This document shows, piece after piece, positions 1-6,509 of a stretch of DNA of 14,067 bases; position 1 is the stretch's first letter, and each line of letters opens with the position of its first letter. Both the position numbers and the translations under genes were made by a program. The stretch spans positions 1 to 14,067 of the forward strand of contig PQAI01000065.1 in NCBI GenBank assembly GCA_003105245.1, read 5' to 3'. A model generated the notes under the pieces. That model was not told the origin of the DNA, did no database searches, and saw nothing but the letters and a program-made list of their open reading frames with translations. Origin of the DNA: Betaproteobacteria bacterium. GTDB taxonomy: Bacteria > Pseudomonadota > Gammaproteobacteria > Burkholderiales > Usitatibacteraceae.

Positions 1-783
1 ACCTGGTACCTCTTTTCCACCTTCACCGCGTTCATCCTGGAAACGAACCTCAACCAGGCCTACGGGAGGCGCCGCATGGAACGCACCATTTCGACTCTCA
101 GCGGGCACTACATCGTGTGCGGCATCGGGCGCGTGGGCGGCTACGTGGCCGACGAGCTGCTCAAGACCCAGCGCTCCTTCGTCGTGGTCGACTCGAGCCG
201 CGAGACGATCGACGCCCACGAGGAGCGCACGGGGCACCGGGTGGCGCTGCACGGCGACGCGGCCGACGACGACATGCTGGAGCGCGCGGGCGTGGCGCGC
301 GCCGCCGGCGTCTTCGCGGTGACGGGCGACGACGCGAAGAACCTCGTGGTGAGCCTTTCGACCAAGCAGCTCAACCCGGCCGCGCGCGTCGTGGCCCGAG
401 TGCACGACCGCCGCAACGTGGAGAAGACCCGCCGCGCCGGGGCCGACGAGATCGTCTCGCCGGACTTCACGGGGGGGCTGCGCATCGCCTCGGCCATGCT
501 GCGCCCGCACGCGGTGAACCTCATGGACATGATGCTGCACACGGCCGACAACCTGCGCGTGGAGGAGGTGCTCGTCCCGCGCGGCTCTCCGGTGGTCGCG
601 ATCGACCAGCTCGGGCGCCGACGCGAATGGCTGCTGGTGGCCATCCGCGACGCCCAGTCGCGCTGGAACTTCAACCCGCCGCCGGAGACGCGGATCGTGC
701 CGGGCGATACCATCGTGGCGATCGTGAGCCCGGAGGGGAGGCAGCTGCTGGAGGCGGCGCTTTCGGCGCCTGCGGCGCAGTAA
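1..783 (+). CDS. Potassium channel family protein with RCK/TrkA-N domain (5'-truncated)
   Basis: The reading frame is open from base 1, so the gene begins left of the window; 260 residues and the stop are present. The first 20 or so residues end a hydrophobic helix (FSTFTAFILE) followed by a basic linker (YGRRRME), as expected after the pore helix of a two-TM K+ channel. A Rossmann-type RCK (TrkA-N) domain follows, with the nucleotide-binding glycine motif GIGRVG at about bases 121-138, an acidic residue ending the second strand (VVVDSS) and a HGDAADDD segment. The last 80 residues resemble an RCK-C domain (PGDTIVAIVSPEG). In this family RCK domains sit in the cytoplasm and gate the pore in response to nucleotide or ions. 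The ATG at base 76 is an internal methionine in the linker, not a convincing start: coding similarity continues upstream of it. The pore and selectivity filter lie outside the window, so the channel call rests on the C-terminal half. Confidence 0.85.
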   Translation, partial: TWYLFSTFTAFILETNLNQAYGRRRMERTISTLSGHYIVCGIGRVGGYVADELLKTQRSFVVVDSSRETIDAHEERTGHRVALHGDAADDDMLERAGVARAAGVFAVTGDDAKNLVVSLSTKQLNPAARVVARVHDRRNVEKTRRAGADEIVSPDFTGGLRIASAMLRPHAVNLMDMMLHTADNLRVEEVLVPRGSPVVAIDQLGRRREWLLVAIRDAQSRWNFNPPPETRIVPGDTIVAIVSPEGRQLLEAALSAPAAQ

Positions 784-791
784 GGCGGGGA

Positions 792-832
792 ACGCCGATG
801 GACGCCGGTGGCCCGCCGATTGCCGCCGATGG
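792..832 (+). repeat. Four degenerate tandem decamers in the spacer after the channel gene
   Basis: The spacer between the channel gene and the hydrolase gene reads as four head-to-tail units of about 10 bp: ACGCCGATGG, ACGCCGGTGG, CCCGCCGATT and GCCGCCGATGG. The first and last units share the exact 10-mer CGCCGATGGA at 793-802 and 824-833. The unit length is close to one DNA helical turn. It lies upstream of the hydrolase ribosome binding site. I cannot assign a function; it could be a remnant of slippage or a short genome-wide repeat family. Confidence 0.5.
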
Positions 833-864
833 AACATGAGCAGAGACGGAACCGGAACTGGAAT

Positions 865-874
865 GGAGAAGAGG
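865..874 (+). promoter_or_regulatory. Ribosome binding site that fixes the hydrolase start at 877
   Basis: A purine-rich GGAGAAGAGG lies just before the ATG at 877, with GGAG ending 8 bases ahead of it. It supports 877 over the in-frame GTG at 808 and ATG at 829, which would add an Arg/Asn-rich extension not expected in this family. Confidence 0.7.
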
Positions 875-876
875 CG

Positions 877-1644
877 ATGACGCGCTGGATCAGGTTCGAA
901 AGCGAGGGGCGGGCGCAGTTCGGGACGCTGGAGGGAGAGACCATTCGCGTCCACGAGGGAGACATGTTTGCCGGAGCGCGCGACACGGGAAGGACGGTCG
1001 GGCTGGAGGCGGTGAAGCTGCTCACGCCGTGCGTGCCCACCAAGATGGTGGCGCTCTGGAACAACTACCGCGCGCTCGCCGAGAAGCTGGGGCAGGCCAC
1101 GCCGCCCGAGCCGCTGTGGTTCATCAAGGCCAACAGCTCGTTCCACCCGGGCGGGCAACCCATCCGGGTGCCGGCCTCCTACTCCGGCAAGGTGATCTAC
1201 GAGGGCGAGCTGGGGATCGTCATCGGCAGGCGCACCGCGCGCGTGTCGGAGGCCGACGCCCCGGCGCACATATTCGGCTACACCTGCATCAACGACGTGA
1301 CGGCGGTCGAGCTCCTCAAGAAGGACGCGAGCTTCGACCAGTGGTCGCGCTCGAAGAGCTTCGACACCTTCGGCGTGTTCGGTCCGGTGATCGCCACGGG
1401 GCTCGATCCCGCGAAGCTCGTGATCCGCACGGTGCTCAACGGCCAGGAGCGGCAGAACTACCCGGCCTCCGACATGTTCTTCGGGCCGGCGCAGCTCGTC
1501 TCGCTCATCTCGCAGGACCTCACCTTCGAGGCGGGCGACGTGATCTGCTGCGGCACCTCGGTGGGCGTGGGCTCGATGAAGCCCGGAAGCGACGTCGCGG
1601 TCTCGATCGAGGGGATCGGGAGCCTCGCCAACCGCTTCGAGTAG
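877..1644 (+). CDS. Fumarylacetoacetate hydrolase family protein
   Basis: This is a 255-residue protein of the FAH superfamily, whose members use a divalent metal to hydrolyse, hydrate or decarboxylate 2-oxo/2,4-dioxo acids such as acylpyruvates, 2-hydroxyhepta-2,4-diene-1,7-dioate and oxaloacetate. The metal ligands are visible as the E-x-E pair E109/E111 (YEGELGIVIG) and D140 (CINDVTAVE). Other family hallmarks are KANSSF at 84-89, SRSKSFDTF at 157-165, and the closing VGSMKPGSDV...IEGIGSLANRFE. The length fits a single-domain bacterial FAH protein with a short N-terminal cap. It is probably cytoplasmic; no signal peptide is seen. It follows the channel gene by 93 bp and faces the YcxB-like gene tail to tail. 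The exact substrate cannot be told from sequence, because this family is often mis-specified. Confidence 0.88.
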   Translation: MTRWIRFESEGRAQFGTLEGETIRVHEGDMFAGARDTGRTVGLEAVKLLTPCVPTKMVALWNNYRALAEKLGQATPPEPLWFIKANSSFHPGGQPIRVPASYSGKVIYEGELGIVIGRRTARVSEADAPAHIFGYTCINDVTAVELLKKDASFDQWSRSKSFDTFGVFGPVIATGLDPAKLVIRTVLNGQERQNYPASDMFFGPAQLVSLISQDLTFEAGDVICCGTSVGVGSMKPGSDVAVSIEGIGSLANRFE

Positions 1645-1649
1645 CCGCG

Positions 1650-1676
1650 CCGGCGCCTACTTCACGACGGCGCCGG
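1650..1676. terminator. Possible bidirectional terminator hairpin between convergent genes
   Basis: A perfect 8-bp inverted repeat (CCGGCGCC at 1650-1657, GGCGCCGG at 1669-1676) with an 11-nt loop starts 5 bp after the hydrolase stop and covers the stop codon of the facing YcxB-like gene. Position and stem strength suit a shared terminator, but there is no T tract on either side, so a canonical intrinsic terminator is not shown. Confidence 0.35.
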
Positions 1677-2154
1677 TCTCCCGGGCGCGCCGCTCGATCA
1701 GGGCGCGCGCATCCGCCGGCAGCTGCGCGGCGGGGATCGTGCTGTAGACGTCCTTGCCCCAGACGAGGATCCACACGTCGGGAAAGCGCCACACGCCCAG
1801 GAGCGACGCCCAGGCGATCGCGCTCTCTCCCAGGCTGCTGGTCTGCGCGATGGTCTCCTCCGTGAGCGTCCACGTGCTCACGGGCGGGTCGAGGGCGGCG
1901 AGGCCCTGCCGGGCGCGCAGCCAGTGGATGAAGAAGTAGGCCGCGCCGACGAGAGCGAAGATCCCCACCGCGATCATCAGGGCGACCTCGATCCACCGGT
2001 AGGGCCCCTGCGTGGCCAGCACGAGGAGCCCCGAGCCGATCGCGAGTTCCAGCGCGTAGCGGTATCCCAGCCGGCGCTGCCAGTAGCGCCAGGCGGCCGC
2101 GAGGCAATGGTCCTTCGTGTAGCGGACGGTGAAGACGACGGGCTCTCCGGCCAT
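1657..2154 (-). CDS. YcxB-family membrane protein
   Basis: This 165-residue protein has two hydrophobic helices (about residues 34-50 and 54-78) on a short basic N-terminus. A C-terminal globular part (about 92-155) has the YcxB-like pattern: an alternating strand segment (STWTLTEETIAQTS), a central W-rich stretch (IAWASLLGVWRFPDVWILVW), then STIPAAQLP and a final amphipathic helix. Known YcxB-like proteins have this same two-TM plus C-terminal domain layout, and their function is not established. It is the last gene of the leftward operon, 19 bp after the DUF2304 gene. No good ribosome binding site is seen before the ATG, so translation may depend on the gene upstream. Its link to glycan work is by position only. 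Confidence 0.7.
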   Translation of the reverse strand: MAGEPVVFTVRYTKDHCLAAAWRYWQRRLGYRYALELAIGSGLLVLATQGPYRWIEVALMIAVGIFALVGAAYFFIHWLRARQGLAALDPPVSTWTLTEETIAQTSSLGESAIAWASLLGVWRFPDVWILVWGKDVYSTIPAAQLPADARALIERRARETGAVVK

Positions 2155-2173
2155 GGCGGGGTCGGCCGGGACT

Positions 2174-2530
2174 TCAGCGCGGCGGGTCGGATTCCCGGGC
2201 GGGGCGCTCCGACTCGAGCAGGGCGATGCGCTGGTTGAGGCGGCGCACGTCGCGGCTCAGCTTGGTGAGCGCGATGTCGCCCAGGAGCGCCTTCACCACG
2301 AGGGCCACGATCGCGCCGAGCAGCAGCAGCGTCGGCGGATAGGAGATCCCGAAGAGGAATCCCACCGCGTCGATGAGGGGCGGCCACATGCCGAAGAGGA
2401 ACGAGGCGGCGGCCACGAGGATCCAGAAGAGGCCCTGCCGGATGTAGAGGTGGTCGCGGCGGATGAGGAACAGGATGGCGATCGCCACCCCGGTTCCGAT
2501 GACCATCACGACCACGTGGTAGGAGAGCAT
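2174..2530 (-). CDS. DUF2304 domain-containing small membrane protein
   Basis: This 118-residue protein matches the DUF2304 layout. TM1 lies at about residues 5-23, followed by a basic loop (IRRDHLYIRQG). TM2 is at about 31-48 (FWILVAAASFLFGMWPP), the conserved region after it includes DAVGFLFGISYPP, and TM3 is at about 65-84. A charged coiled-coil-like tail (about 88-110, LSRDVRRLNQRIALLES) ends the protein. The ATG at 2530 gives the usual short N-terminus for the family; the open frame upstream of it is not related. DUF2304 genes commonly sit next to GT2 glycosyltransferases in envelope polysaccharide loci, and this one is 38 bp downstream of a GT2-containing fusion. A role as membrane partner or lipid-linked-sugar accessory is inference; the biochemical function of the family is not known to me. 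Confidence 0.82.
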   Translation of the reverse strand: MLSYHVVVMVIGTGVAIAILFLIRRDHLYIRQGLFWILVAAASFLFGMWPPLIDAVGFLFGISYPPTLLLLGAIVALVVKALLGDIALTKLSRDVRRLNQRIALLESERPARESDPPR

Positions 2531-2568
2531 GGCGGGGTTCGCGTTCGGGAAAGTCCAGGGTTCGGAGG

Positions 2569-4434
2569 CTAGCGGGCGCGGGCGATGCGGCGCGGTTGCC
2601 AGCGCGCCATGCACAGCAGCGTCGTCTCCAGCATGTACCGGCTCACGGTCCACCAGGACGGGAAGACGCGCGAGGCGCCGCTCGCGCGCGCGTTCATGTC
2701 CACCGGTATCTCCGCGATGCGCAGTCCGGCGCGGCGCAGGAGCAGCAGGACGCCGATGTCCTGGTAGTCGAGCAGCGTCGCCTCCTCGCTCGCCAGCAGG
2801 TCGCAGGCCTCGGGGCCATAGTACCTGAAGCCGGAGGTGAGGTCCTCCACGCGCAGCCCGGTGAGGAGCTTGAAGTAGGCCCACGCGACGTGCCGCGCGG
2901 GGCTGCCGCGGGACGGGCAGGCGGCGATGACGACGTCGGCCTCGCGCGCCGCCTCGCGCAGCCGCGGCAGGTCGTCGGGCTCGTGCTGGCCGTCGGCGTC
3001 CATGGTCACCACGGCGGCGTATCCGTGCCGGCGGGCGTGGCGCAGGCCGGTCTGGATGGCGCCCCAGGCGCCCTGCCAGAGAGGCGCGCGCAGGACCGTC
3101 GCGCCGTGCTCGCGCGCGATCTCGGCGGTGCCGTCGGTGCTGCCGTCGTCGACCACGACCACGTCGATGTCGGGGTGCGCGCGGATGCGGTCGATCACCG
3201 GGCCGATGCAGTCGGCCTCGTCGAGCGCGGGCATGACGGCGAGCAGGCGCCCCTCGCCCCGGCCGGCCGTCGCCGCCGCGAACGCGGGCGCGGACCCGTC
3301 GTCGGCGACGCGCATCGCGTGGGCGTAGACGCGGTCGATGGCCTGCGCGATCCGCCCGATCGTGAACTCGCGCCGGAAGCGCTCCTCGCCGGCGCGCCCG
3401 AGGGCCTCGCGCCGCTCGGGGGATGCCGCCAGCTTCTCGATGGCCCAGGCCCAGTCGCGGGCGTCCTCGGTCGCCGCGTGCTCGGCGTTGAGGCCGCGGC
3501 GGGCGACCCAGGTGAAGCCGCTGCCCGCGAGGTCGCTCACCAGCAGCGCCCTGCCGTAGCACATGGCCTCGAGGAGCACGATGCCGAAGGACTCGGTGCG
3601 CTCGCGCGAGGGCAGGCACAGGAGGTCGCACGAGGCCATGAGGCGGCACAGCGCCTCGTCGCCGAGCGCCCCGGCAAGGCGGATGCGCGCCGGGCGCCCC
3701 GCCTCGTCGAGGAGGCGCTCGAGGCGGCTTCTCTCCTCGCCCTCGCCGACGATCACGAGCTGCGCCCCGGGCACGGCGAGCACGGCCTGGACGAGGGTCT
3801 CGAATCCCTTGTAGTAGGTGAGCCGGCCCACCGCCAGCGCGCGCATCCCGTCGGCGGGCCAGTCGGAGGCTGCCGCGGCGAGGTCCACCGGCGGCAGGCG
3901 CGCCGCGTCGACCCCGTTGGGCACCATGTGGCACTTGTGCAGCCAGGGAGCCAGCGCCTGGCTCGTGTCCCGGTACGGCGGCGAGGTCGCGACGATGGCG
4001 TCCGCGCGGTCGAGCACGGCCCGCTCGAAGATGCTGTACAGGGGGTAGGCGAGGCGCAGCGAAAGACGGTACTGCGAGGGCTCGACGTCGGACTGCCAGT
4101 GCACGACCCAGGGCAGCCGGCGCGCCGAGGGCAGCAGCAGGGCCCAGAAGACGCTCGGGTTGGGCATGTGCAGGTGCAGGACCTCGGGCGAGTGCCGCGC
4201 GATCACGCGCGCGAGCCAGAGCGGGAACGCCGGGCTCACGGGCGCGAACACGAGGCGGAACCAGACCGCGCAGCGGTGCAGCCACGGCGGGTCGCCGGCG
4301 GCGGGGGCCTCCCCGTGCACCAGGACGGAGACTTCGTGGCCCGCGGCGCGCTGGGCCGTGACCAGGTCGCCGAGGAAGCGCTCCATGCCTCCCGGCACGG
4401 GAGGAAAGTACTTGCCGATGTGCAGGATGCGCAT
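2569..4434 (-). CDS. Bifunctional glycosyltransferase: GT4 domain fused to GT2 domain
   Basis: One uninterrupted 621-residue frame carries two glycosyltransferases. Residues 1-375 are a GT4 (GT-B fold) enzyme: the N-terminal glycine-rich loop (GKYFPPVPGGMERF, 7-20), VPNGVD at 171-176, AVGRLTYYKGFE at 201-212, VGEGEERSRL at 229-238, and the E-x7-E donor-site motif E281-E289 (ESFGIVLLE). After an Ala-rich linker (about 376-395) comes a GT2 domain (396-600) of the DPM1/polyprenyl-phosphate type, with VVVDDGSTDGT (D429/D430) and the DxD-like D479-A-D481 (MDADGQHEPDD). No clear transmembrane helix follows it. The ATG at 4434 gives the standard GT4 start, 8 bp after the TPR gene stop. Both catalytic signatures look intact, so two sequential transfers, or one transfer plus synthesis of a polyprenyl-phosphate sugar, are plausible. 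Donors and acceptors are unknown. Confidence 0.88.
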   Translation of the reverse strand: MRILHIGKYFPPVPGGMERFLGDLVTAQRAAGHEVSVLVHGEAPAAGDPPWLHRCAVWFRLVFAPVSPAFPLWLARVIARHSPEVLHLHMPNPSVFWALLLPSARRLPWVVHWQSDVEPSQYRLSLRLAYPLYSIFERAVLDRADAIVATSPPYRDTSQALAPWLHKCHMVPNGVDAARLPPVDLAAAASDWPADGMRALAVGRLTYYKGFETLVQAVLAVPGAQLVIVGEGEERSRLERLLDEAGRPARIRLAGALGDEALCRLMASCDLLCLPSRERTESFGIVLLEAMCYGRALLVSDLAGSGFTWVARRGLNAEHAATEDARDWAWAIEKLAASPERREALGRAGEERFRREFTIGRIAQAIDRVYAHAMRVADDGSAPAFAAATAGRGEGRLLAVMPALDEADCIGPVIDRIRAHPDIDVVVVDDGSTDGTAEIAREHGATVLRAPLWQGAWGAIQTGLRHARRHGYAAVVTMDADGQHEPDDLPRLREAAREADVVIAACPSRGSPARHVAWAYFKLLTGLRVEDLTSGFRYYGPEACDLLASEEATLLDYQDIGVLLLLRRAGLRIAEIPVDMNARASGASRVFPSWWTVSRYMLETTLLCMARWQPRRIARAR

Positions 4435-4442
4435 CGCCGCGG

Positions 4443-6407
4443 TCAGGGCATCGCCCGGATCTTCGCCGCCCACTCGCGCAGGGCGGGGTTGCCGGGCCCC
4501 AGGCGGATCGCGTTGTCGATGTCGGACTGCGCCTGCGGCTTGCGCTTCAGGCCGTGGTGGGCGATGGCGCGCCCGAGGTAGGCGGCGGCGGTGGGCTTCT
4601 CCGCGAGGAGGCCGTCGAGGAGGGGGAGCGCGCGCTCGAACTCCTTGCCCGTGATCCAGGCCATGGCGAGGAGGTATCTCCCCTCCTCGTGCCTGGGTGC
4701 CGCGGCGAGCAGGGCCTCGAGGTGCTTCATCGCCTCCTCGCGCTTGCCGAGCTGCAGCGCCGTGCGGCCCGCGTTCAGCCGGGCGAGGTCGCGCACGGTG
4801 GCGTCGGGAGAGGCGGCGAGCGTCGCCTCGAACTGGGGATAGGCCAGGTCGAAGCGGCCGAGGGCGAGCAGCGCCATGCCGCGCTGGAAGGGCAGGTTGT
4901 AGAGTCGGTAGCCCTGGCGCTCGGCCTGGTCGAAGGCCGCGATGGCGAGCTGGGGCTTGCCCTGGCCCAGGAGGATGGAGCCGACGTTGAAGGTGCCGAT
5001 GCCGCCGTCGCCGAGCGCGGAGGAGGCCTCGAAGTCCTTCAGCGCGAGCTGCGTCTGCTCGCCGTCGAAGTAGGCGTTGCCGCGGTTGAGGTAGGGGAAC
5101 CAGCGCCCGACGGCGCGCGGGTCGTCGGGGAGCTTCGCGATCGCGTCGCTGAAGGCGCGCTCCGGGGAGGAGAGCGAGACCACGCGGTCGAACGACTGCC
5201 AGCCCAGGAAGCAGGCGACGGCGAGCGCGATGGCGATCGAGGCGCGCAGCGAGGGCCCGTGCGCGAAGAAGAACACCAGCCCCGGGACGCCGATCGCCCA
5301 CAGGTAGCTGCGGTAGATCACGAAAGGGTCCTGCACCCAGACCGTGGCGAACTCGGTGGCGAAGAGCAGCGCCGGCAGCAGCAGCGAGATGCCCACGAGC
5401 GAGCGCCAGTCGCGGAACCGCGCGACGAGGAAGAAGCCTCCCGCGACGACCGCGACGTAGCCGGCGATCCCGAGCACGTGCGGGAAGGTGAGCCAGGTCA
5501 CGGGGAAGACCGGGCGCATGTTGATCGACATCCAGCCCGACCAGGGCGCGAGCCACCTCACCCCGTACTCGAAGAAGAGGTACGACTGGTTCATGACGCT
5601 GAGCGGCCAGGCGTTCCTCGCCGCGTCGGGGTCGATGGCGCTCAGCTGCTCGAGGTAGAGGTGGGAGAACTCGTCGAAGGGCTTGCCGAGGACCTCGCCG
5701 TAGCGCTGCCAGAGCAGGAACCCCATCGCGCCCACGAGGGCGGCGCCGGCGGCGGCCAGGGTCGCGAGCCGCGCGGGCGAGGGGCGCGCGACGAGGATGT
5801 AGAGCGGCACCGCGGCGAGCGGGGCGAGGATCGCGTGCTCCTTGGAGGCGATCGCGAGCGCGTAGCAGGCGAGCGCCACCGCGTGCAGCGCGGGCTTGCG
5901 CGAGGCCAGGGCGCGCGCGAAGGCCCACAGGCCCAGGACCACGAAGAGCGTGGCGAGCAGGATCGAGCGCTGGATGAGGTAGGCGACCGCGTAGACCGCC
6001 GCGGGGTTGAGCGCGAAGACGCCGATGGCGATCCAGAGGGCGGGGGAGTCGGCGTAGCTCTCGGCCGGCTGGCCGGGCACCGCCGGCGGCGGCGCGGCCA
6101 CGTGGCGCAGGATCTCGCGGTACAGCCCCCACAGCGAGACGACCACCGCGGCGTGGATGGCGACGTTCGCGAGGCGCTGCTTCCACCATCCGTCGCCCGC
6201 CAGGGCGTGCAGCCAGACGAAGCTGCCGTAGGAGAGCATGCGCTCGGCGAGCGCCGGCGTGGCGTACTTCGCGAACAGCTGCCCGTCGGCGAGCTGGGCG
6301 TCGTCGAAGAGGAGCGCGTTGCCGAGGCCGGGAAGGTAGATCGCCGCGATGCCGGCGAGAATTGCGGCGAGCCAGAGAAGATCGGCCCGGGAAACGCGTA
6401 CCACCAT
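4443..6407 (-). CDS. Polytopic membrane protein with C-terminal TPR repeats (TMTC-like, probable GT-C fold)
   Basis: This is a 654-residue protein. The N-terminal two thirds is a multi-spanning membrane domain with roughly 9-11 hydrophobic helices, including about 10-27, 80-97, 124-142, 147-165, 173-205, 212-233, 309-328, 336-355, 370-383 and 388-403. The first extracytoplasmic loop carries an acidic pair D35-D36 (ALLFDDAQL), as in GT-C enzymes and TMTC-type O-mannosyltransferases. A second loop motif is YLIQRSILLATLF (143-155), and SKEHAIL is at 188-194. From about 435 to 645 the protein is soluble and helical, with TPR-like helix pairs (NRGNAYFDGEQTQLALKDFE; FNVGSILLGQGKPQLAIAAF; AIAHHGLKRKPQAQSDIDNA). 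The best guess is a polyprenyl-phosphate-sugar-dependent transferase; an accessory polymerase or ligase-like role remains possible. ATG 6407 has GAGGA at short spacing; ATG 6449 is an in-frame alternative. Confidence 0.72.
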   Translation of the reverse strand: MVVRVSRADLLWLAAILAGIAAIYLPGLGNALLFDDAQLADGQLFAKYATPALAERMLSYGSFVWLHALAGDGWWKQRLANVAIHAAVVVSLWGLYREILRHVAAPPPAVPGQPAESYADSPALWIAIGVFALNPAAVYAVAYLIQRSILLATLFVVLGLWAFARALASRKPALHAVALACYALAIASKEHAILAPLAAVPLYILVARPSPARLATLAAAGAALVGAMGFLLWQRYGEVLGKPFDEFSHLYLEQLSAIDPDAARNAWPLSVMNQSYLFFEYGVRWLAPWSGWMSINMRPVFPVTWLTFPHVLGIAGYVAVVAGGFFLVARFRDWRSLVGISLLLPALLFATEFATVWVQDPFVIYRSYLWAIGVPGLVFFFAHGPSLRASIAIALAVACFLGWQSFDRVVSLSSPERAFSDAIAKLPDDPRAVGRWFPYLNRGNAYFDGEQTQLALKDFEASSALGDGGIGTFNVGSILLGQGKPQLAIAAFDQAERQGYRLYNLPFQRGMALLALGRFDLAYPQFEATLAASPDATVRDLARLNAGRTALQLGKREEAMKHLEALLAAAPRHEEGRYLLAMAWITGKEFERALPLLDGLLAEKPTAAAYLGRAIAHHGLKRKPQAQSDIDNAIRLGPGNPALREWAAKIRAMP

Positions 6408-6420
6408 ACTTCCTCGCAAC

Positions 6421-6449
6421 TTAATTCGCCGAGACGGATATCGTATCAT
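6421..6449 (+). promoter_or_regulatory. Possible promoter for the rightward glycosyltransferase genes
   Basis: The 102-bp spacer between the divergent genes contains the only AT-rich patch nearby (about 6415-6450). TATCAT at 6444-6449 differs from the -10 consensus at one base. A weak TTAATT at 6421-6426 lies 17 bp upstream as a -35. The match is weak on the -35 side. The same patch must also serve the leftward operon, for which TACGAT (6445-6440 on the - strand) is a possible -10. Confidence 0.3.
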
Positions 6450-6509
6450 GCGATCCTGCGGCGGACCGGTGCCGCGCCCCTGCTGCAGACCCCCATCGCC
6501 GGTCCCGCC

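Noticed and set aside
808..876. GTG 808 or ATG 829 as the hydrolase start
   Set aside because: The extension is Arg/Asn-rich, partly overlaps the decamer repeat, and lacks a ribosome binding site, whereas ATG 877 has a strong one and gives the normal family N-terminus.
4435..6189. Upstream extension of the GT4-GT2 frame to give a 1206-residue protein
   Set aside because: The added half is an out-of-frame reading of the TPR membrane gene (Arg/Pro/Ala-rich, no motifs). GT4 similarity starts exactly at the ATG at 4434.
4554..6509. A very long + strand open frame running through the TPR and glycosyltransferase genes into the 6510 gene
   Set aside because: It is antisense to two well-supported genes and its translation is low-complexity (Arg, Gly, Glu, Ala rich) with no family motifs. 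GC-rich DNA leaves such frames open. Only the part after ATG 6510 looks like protein.
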